From Tubiluchus corallicola (Eukaryota; Priapulida; Priapulimorpha; Priapulimorphida; Tubiluchidae): DNA of 64,000 bases. Positions 59,644-64,000 of the stretch are shown here, one piece after another. Both the position numbers and the translations under genes were made by a program. The notes beneath the pieces are model-generated. The model was not told the DNA's origin, made no database searches, and saw only the letters and a program-made list of their open reading frames with translations. Within the stretch, counting starts at the first letter, position 1. Every line of letters starts with the position of its first letter. The stretch lies in assembly GCA_030141605.1 (NCBI GenBank), contig JAQGDQ010000787.1, forward strand, positions 31,938 to 95,937, given 5' to 3'.

Positions 59644-60269
59644 TTAAAGCAAAACTGGACCTAATGTTAAAATGTAGGTCAAAAGAATCAATTCTTTAAA
59701 ATATTGAAAGGAAACATACCGTTTTTTCAAAAATGACTTACGTGAAAGAATTGTTACCACACAAGCGCAATTTCACGTTCGCGTCACTAGTTCTTCGCTG
59801 TTACATGCATTTTGCCATTCGCTAATTAGATGGGCACTAGCACCTGGATCTCAGAAACGTATTACACAAAAACAAGTGATGTACCTGTCAGTTCAGATGT
59901 GTTAGTTTCTGACACAGTACACACGTTCAACAGCTCGTGCGTGAGCACAGCGATAAATTTGAAATTTGAATTTCTATCTTAAAACTTGTGTAGTTTTAGT
60001 ACAACACACAGAATATCTTACAGTAGCACTGTACTTCAATTTTCGCTTTCGCAAACACGTGGAACACGCTCGTAGAATATTTTTGCTGTTGAAAGTTATG
60101 TTAGTTTGTGATGTCATGAATAGTTGGGCTTGCCCGCCGTTAATAAAATTTTTAATCTGTTATTTTATTATCAGAAACGCTTTTGCAGTATTAATAGTGC
60201 TAAAACATATACTCTTTATCGGACTTGAAAAGGGGGTAGTATATGAAAAATCATCCTGTCTTCCTTTAA
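59644..60269 (+). mobile_element. TTAA-flanked MITE family T, copy 3 (diverged)
   Basis: TTAA-AGCAAAACTGGACC at 59644 and ATCCTGTCTTCCT-TTAA ending 60269. It shares the ends and scattered internal phrases (GTTAGTTTCTGAC, TTAGTTTGTGATGTCATG) with copies at 31607 and 33315. The 129-aa ORF inside is not conserved in the other copies. Confidence 0.6.
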
Positions 60270-60813
60270 AAACCACAACAGCAGCGGGAGTTTACTTCAA
60301 TTTCGTTTTTTTATTGCAGCTTTTCAGGCTATGTGTATTGTATATGTTACTGTGATGTTTTTACAGCATTCCCAATTGAAAACCCGCGTGAGCGTTATAC
60401 GATCAAAATGTTCTTTTGCCGTTATTCAATCAGATCACTTAGCGCACAAGACCTTGTTGCCGTTGCCAAAATGTAGCCGTTAGTTTTGCTGAATCATTTT
60501 TTCCGTTACCGTTACCGTCGAAGGATAGAGGTTAAGCATAAATAGCTTATGGACCTCTCCACTCTTCCTTGTTTACTTTATTAATATAAAAAATGAACAA
60601 AATAGGTGGCCACACTGCGATCATGAAGCGTAGCACAAGGTTTCTTGTTGCATTGTGGCAACCTGGGGTCTATATAGTTTTCAAGATTGCATTTCCAATG
60701 TCTATCGAGACGAGACTTAAACTGGGTATTGTATGTGTTTAATTTGTTAAATTTAAGTAACCGTATGACTTGTAAAGCGATTCATGCAATTTTTTCCAAT
60801 TTCTGGTTCGATT
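60270..60813. other. intergenic, nothing recognised
   Basis: No features seen. Confidence 0.4.
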
Positions 60814-61316
60814 TACAGTCAACCTCGGATATAACGGACACCTCCGGACCGGAAAAAATCGTCCCTTATATCCGATGTCCCTTATAGCCGATGTTGAGTC
60901 AGACCGAGGGTGTATCTAGACCTGTACTTTTCTGTACTTTTACCCATATTTTTATGGATTATTGCTACACATTCAGTGCAAACGGTATGTAGGAAGCTCC
61001 TTCAGTGATGCGAGATGTATGTGACTGCGGAAACCGAGCTGTTCGAAGACCGAGTTTGCGAAAAATTGAAGTTAAAAATCGATCATTTTCGCTTTGATCA
61101 TAGGGTCCCTTATATGCGAGGTAATTTCCCTGGGTTTTTGTTACGCGGGACCTGAAGATATCGTCCCTTAGAACCGAAAGTCGTTTACATCCGAGTACCT
61201 TATATACGAAGATTTTTATAACAAAAAACGTTACGAAAAATCGGGACCGGTGTTGGTGGTCCGTTATAAGCGAATGTCCCTTATAAACGAGTACCTTGTA
61301 CCCGAGGTTGACTGTA
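60814..61316. mobile_element. pogo/Tc1-like MITE, TA target duplication
   Basis: TA-CAGTCAACCTCGGATAT at 60814 and CCGAGGTTGACTG-TA ending 61316, a perfect 13-bp TIR with TA on each side. Subterminal zones repeat TCCCTTATA.CCGA phrases, typical of pogo/Tigger relatives. No transposase. Confidence 0.8.
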
Positions 61317-62126
61317 TTTTAAATGGCTCATTTGAAAAAGTTAAAGGAAAAGACAAGTTACTTTTCATGCTGGGTTTGTTTGTTTTACTTAAACTCTCTT
61401 GGAGTTTAGACTGGCTTTTTGCAAATTTCTTTGTCATCTTTTTCTGCCTCTAAAGCATAAAGTTCATTTATAATGGCACAGTGGTAGCTACCGTTCACTT
61501 GAAAATTATGACGTAACTGGTGGATTTTGTGACGTTTTTATAAGCGCATGCTTAAACACGCACTGCTTAAGCTAATTTGAACTTCTCCAGCTTACATAAT
61601 GTTCATACAATAATATCAAAACTAGCTACATAATTTTTTGTAAAAAAGGTATTATACTTTTGATGGAAATCGAGGGTGCGCTACTTTTCGTTAGCCGATG
61701 AATGATGTCATTGATGGAAAAAGGGGGGTTTAAAATTGCAACGTCCAAGCTGAAAATGCCTGCAACATTAAAGTGATTTTACTAATTATCACACTTTTGT
61801 TACTAAATGCTAAAATTTTCCGCAAATATTGAAATACGCCCAACTTCCCAGAAAGCTTGACTTTTCCTTTAAAGCCATTCTTTATGAGTAAAAGGTGAAC
61901 GTATAAATAATTCGTGCAGCAGGGTCATCATTATTCATAAACACTGTAGTTCATGGAAAGGAAGTTTTTTGACTTGTAGTTTGTAAAAACAGATTTTTGT
62001 TTGATGCACTTTCAAGCCATGCAGTGTTTAAGGTGTTGTTTTGTGAATAATTTAAATAAATATTTGTCGTCTGACAATTTTCGATATGTATTTTTCGTTG
62101 CAATTGTCAAACATATTCTTCGCAAC
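61317..62126. other. intergenic, nothing recognised
   Basis: A lone TTTTCCTTTAAAG at 61862 resembles a family T end; no gene. Confidence 0.4.
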
Positions 62127-62467
62127 TTAACCCTTTCAGTCCAGACTTTTTCAAAAACACAACAAAAGCAAAAAATGTGCTTCATTTTGCAACAGCTGAT
62201 AATTTTTTAAAGTATTTAAGACATTTAGTATGCATGCTATGCTGATCTGTACAAAGTCGTCTCTAAAGTACTGTACCTTGAGCAGTTTTTTATGCTATGT
62301 AGATTTTCTAGTTTGCCATTTTATCACCATTTTTAGTTTATTGTTATTGGCTTAAATCAAAATAATTATTAACAGATCAAATAATTGCCAGTTTTAGAAT
62401 TTTATTAATTTTAAAGGCAGAAAATGTTCTCGTATCCCACGGGATACAACGGGTATGAAAGGGTTAA
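62127..62467 (+). mobile_element. piggyBac-type MITE, copy C
   Basis: TTAA-CCCTTTCAG at 62127 and TATGAAAGGG-TTAA ending 62467; palindrome GTATCCCACGGGATAC near the right end. About 341 bp, matching copy A in inverse orientation and copy B minus its extra segment. Confidence 0.8.
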
Positions 62468-62689
62468 TAAGCATTTGAAAAAGTAGCTGTCAAAACTATT
62501 TCACATCTTTGTCTTATTCAGTAGTGAACATTCTTGTGTTTGGTGGTTTTCAAGAAAAGGAAAGCCGAGTTTTCAATATTATTTAATGCCTTAGCATAGT
62601 ACGTACACACACGACATAAATCCGCTTGTCTTTATTTTCTAAGGTGTTTTAACAGCTCTAATCTGCAAATTAAGCTAAGCGGATTTACA
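62468..62689. other. intergenic, nothing recognised
   Basis: No features seen. Confidence 0.4.
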
Positions 62690-62699
62690 TTAATTTCGT

Positions 62700-62754
62700 A
62701 CTTTTATTTACTTCATTTTATTCACACCCAATACAGTCTACAATAAAAACATCA
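62700..62754 (-). repeat. 3' terminal scrap of the 10030 LINE family
   Basis: CATTTTATTCACACCCAATA…CAGTCTACAATAAAAAC matches 10045-10092, cut off by the next LINE piece. Confidence 0.65.
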
Positions 62755-63125
62755 TCATCATCATCCAATGAATCACACGTCCAGTGAAATGATTCTGCTC
62801 ACCTCCCTATGCCAGGACTCCCTGCTCGCCGCAATGCCCCAAGTACATTTATTTCTAAGGATCAATGCTGAAGTGTTTAAATGTTTCTGTGCAAAATCTA
62901 AATATGTTAACATTTGTCCTCCTGCAAGTTTTTTAGCTGGTTTTATGGCTTATTGAAGAGCTATCTTCACTGGAATATCATCAGGTAGTCTAAGCATATG
63001 CCCAATCCATCTTAGACGACGTCTTTTTATTTTTCTTGTCCAAGGTTCTTCTTTTATTTTTTCATATAGATCTTTGTTTGAAATTTTCTTTCGCCATCTA
63101 ATACCCAAAATGTTTCTGTAATATA
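62755..63125 (-). pseudogene. RTE-type LINE C-terminal fragment
   Basis: Minus strand from 63120 reads RNILGIRWRKKISNKDLYEK, RRRLRWIGHMLRLPDDIPVK, then a stop, then a decayed tail (ESWHREVSR). The left end is an ATGATGATGATG tail (complement at 62755-62766). Inserted between pieces of the Jockey/CR1-like LINE. Confidence 0.75.
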
Positions 63126-63130
63126 TATGC

Positions 63131-63229
63131 CATATCCTAAGCGTCTGGAGATTCTACATCTAAGGTCTTTAGAGGAGAAACGCATTCAAAAAGAATTAGC
63201 TTTATGCTACCAAATTATTCGTAGAGAAT
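63131..63229 (+). pseudogene. sense scrap of the 10030 LINE family
   Basis: Encodes YPKRLEILHLRSLEEKRI and ELALCYQIIRRE, the same RT segment that lies antisense at 63240-63905; the two therefore form an inverted pair. Confidence 0.7.
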
Positions 63230-63239
63230 AATATATAAT

Positions 63240-63960
63240 AATAATAATAATATATATGTACAATAAAAACAATATAATATAAAACACTTTAGCAAAAAAC
63301 ATGCAAATGAGATGTTTACATGAGTGTGGTAAAGACACAAAGAGATGAACTGCTTACATGTGTCTATTGTGTACAAGGAATTTATGCAAGTTAAACTTTA
63401 TGTAAGCGGCTTTTAAATAACTTAATATTTTGTGCAGTTACGACGGGTGCACCATCAACATATACAGGAAATGAGTTCCAGATCGGTTCAACACGATTTG
63501 AGAAAAATTTACCAAATGATACTTTAGCTGTTCGACGCACAGAGCTTCAGAGAATGATTTTGCCTTGTTCTATTCGGGTAAAAAAATTTGTCAAAGTCGA
63601 CATCAACTTCTCTATGAATAATTTGGTAGCATAAAACTAAGTCTTTTTCGACGCGTTTCTCCTCTAAAGACTTTAGATGTAGACTCTCCAGACGCTTAGG
63701 ATATAGCATATACATTAAATTACATATATAAAACAGGCGTCGAGTAAAGTATCGCTGTACACTTTCTATACGGTCAACATTACCCAATAAAGCAGGATTC
63801 CAGACTGGCGAGCAATACTCTACAATAAGTCTTGTGTATTTTTTTATTATATTTTTGCGATGTCCTAATAACAATCTCATATTCATTCTCATCCACGTCA
63901 TTTCACTAATCTAATCCTACTAATTCCCATCTCCTTCACTCTCCACTATCATTCCGCTAT
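63240..63960 (-). pseudogene. LINE fragment (Jockey/CR1-like), copy 2
   Basis: The antisense frame 63901-63524 repeats the RT tail of the 10030-10775 copy (EYCSPVWNPALLGNVDRIES, HREVDVDFDKFF). It shifts frame at a different place (…YPNRTRQNHSLKLCASNS). An AATAATAAT run abuts its 3' end. 63966-64000 repeats 63446-63480, so a further copy starts at the window edge. Confidence 0.75.
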
Positions 63961-64000
63961 TACGAGAGATGCACAATCAACATATGCAGGCAATGAGTTC

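Noticed and set aside
59966-60355. 129-aa hydrophobic ORF
   Set aside because: Lies across the end of MITE family T; the other two copies do not keep the frame, and no domain was recognised.

Overview
The window is AT-rich animal nuclear DNA. Genes are sparse and intron-bearing, introns have GT..AG borders, and transposon remnants of many classes fill the space between genes. Three protein-coding host genes are supported. (1) A four-exon Ly6/uPAR-type GPI-anchored three-finger protein lies on + at 17162-23799. (2) A complete axonemal dynein heavy chain, best matched to DNAH6, lies on + at 37511-49786 as one uninterrupted 4,091-codon exon. (3) A three-exon GDP-mannose 4,6-dehydratase gene (GMDS/GMD) lies on + at 53453-57245. 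An axonemal inner-arm dynein plus Ly6/GPI and GDP-fucose pathway genes indicate a ciliated metazoan. The mixture of hAT, piggyBac-like and pogo-like DNA elements, Jockey/CR1- and RTE-type LINEs, a tRNA-derived SINE and a Ty3/Gypsy element with a SCAN-like Gag suggests an aquatic invertebrate or basal deuterostome. I cannot name the species.

Layout. 1-4025: LTR retrotransposon with terminal repeats, a tRNA-Leu primer-binding site and one Gag-protease ORF, without reverse transcriptase. 4026-17100: accessory DNA with TTAA-flanked and hAT-type non-autonomous elements (including a three-level nest at 11123-12856), LINE fragments, possible LTRs and a large CA/CACG microsatellite. 17162-23799: the Ly6 gene, whose introns hold a piggyBac-type element, an antisense RTE-type LINE, a repeat family present in introns 1 and 3, and a 35-bp minisatellite. 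23840-37500: a fold-back repeat, a tandem array containing CRE palindromes, SINE copies, ATC/ATT arrays, two copies of a TTAA-flanked element of about 535 bp, a 130-bp tandem array and a long palindrome upstream of the dynein. 37511-49786: DNAH6. 49787-53000: a TIR element and a 37-bp minisatellite of about 48 units whose orientation flips once. 53453-57245: GMDS. 57246-64000: a hAT-type element with a perfect 8-bp target duplication, a third copy of the TTAA-flanked family, a pogo-like element, another piggyBac-type element and a mosaic of LINE pieces.

The three host genes are on the same strand but have unrelated roles: surface protein, ciliary motor and nucleotide-sugar synthesis. Nothing suggests an operon or cluster. 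The most unusual features are the intronless 12.3-kb dynein, the Gag-protease-only LTR element with a SCAN-like capsid region, and the polarity-switching minisatellite between DNAH6 and GMDS. Family calls come from reading the sequence and from knowledge of the families; no database search was run.
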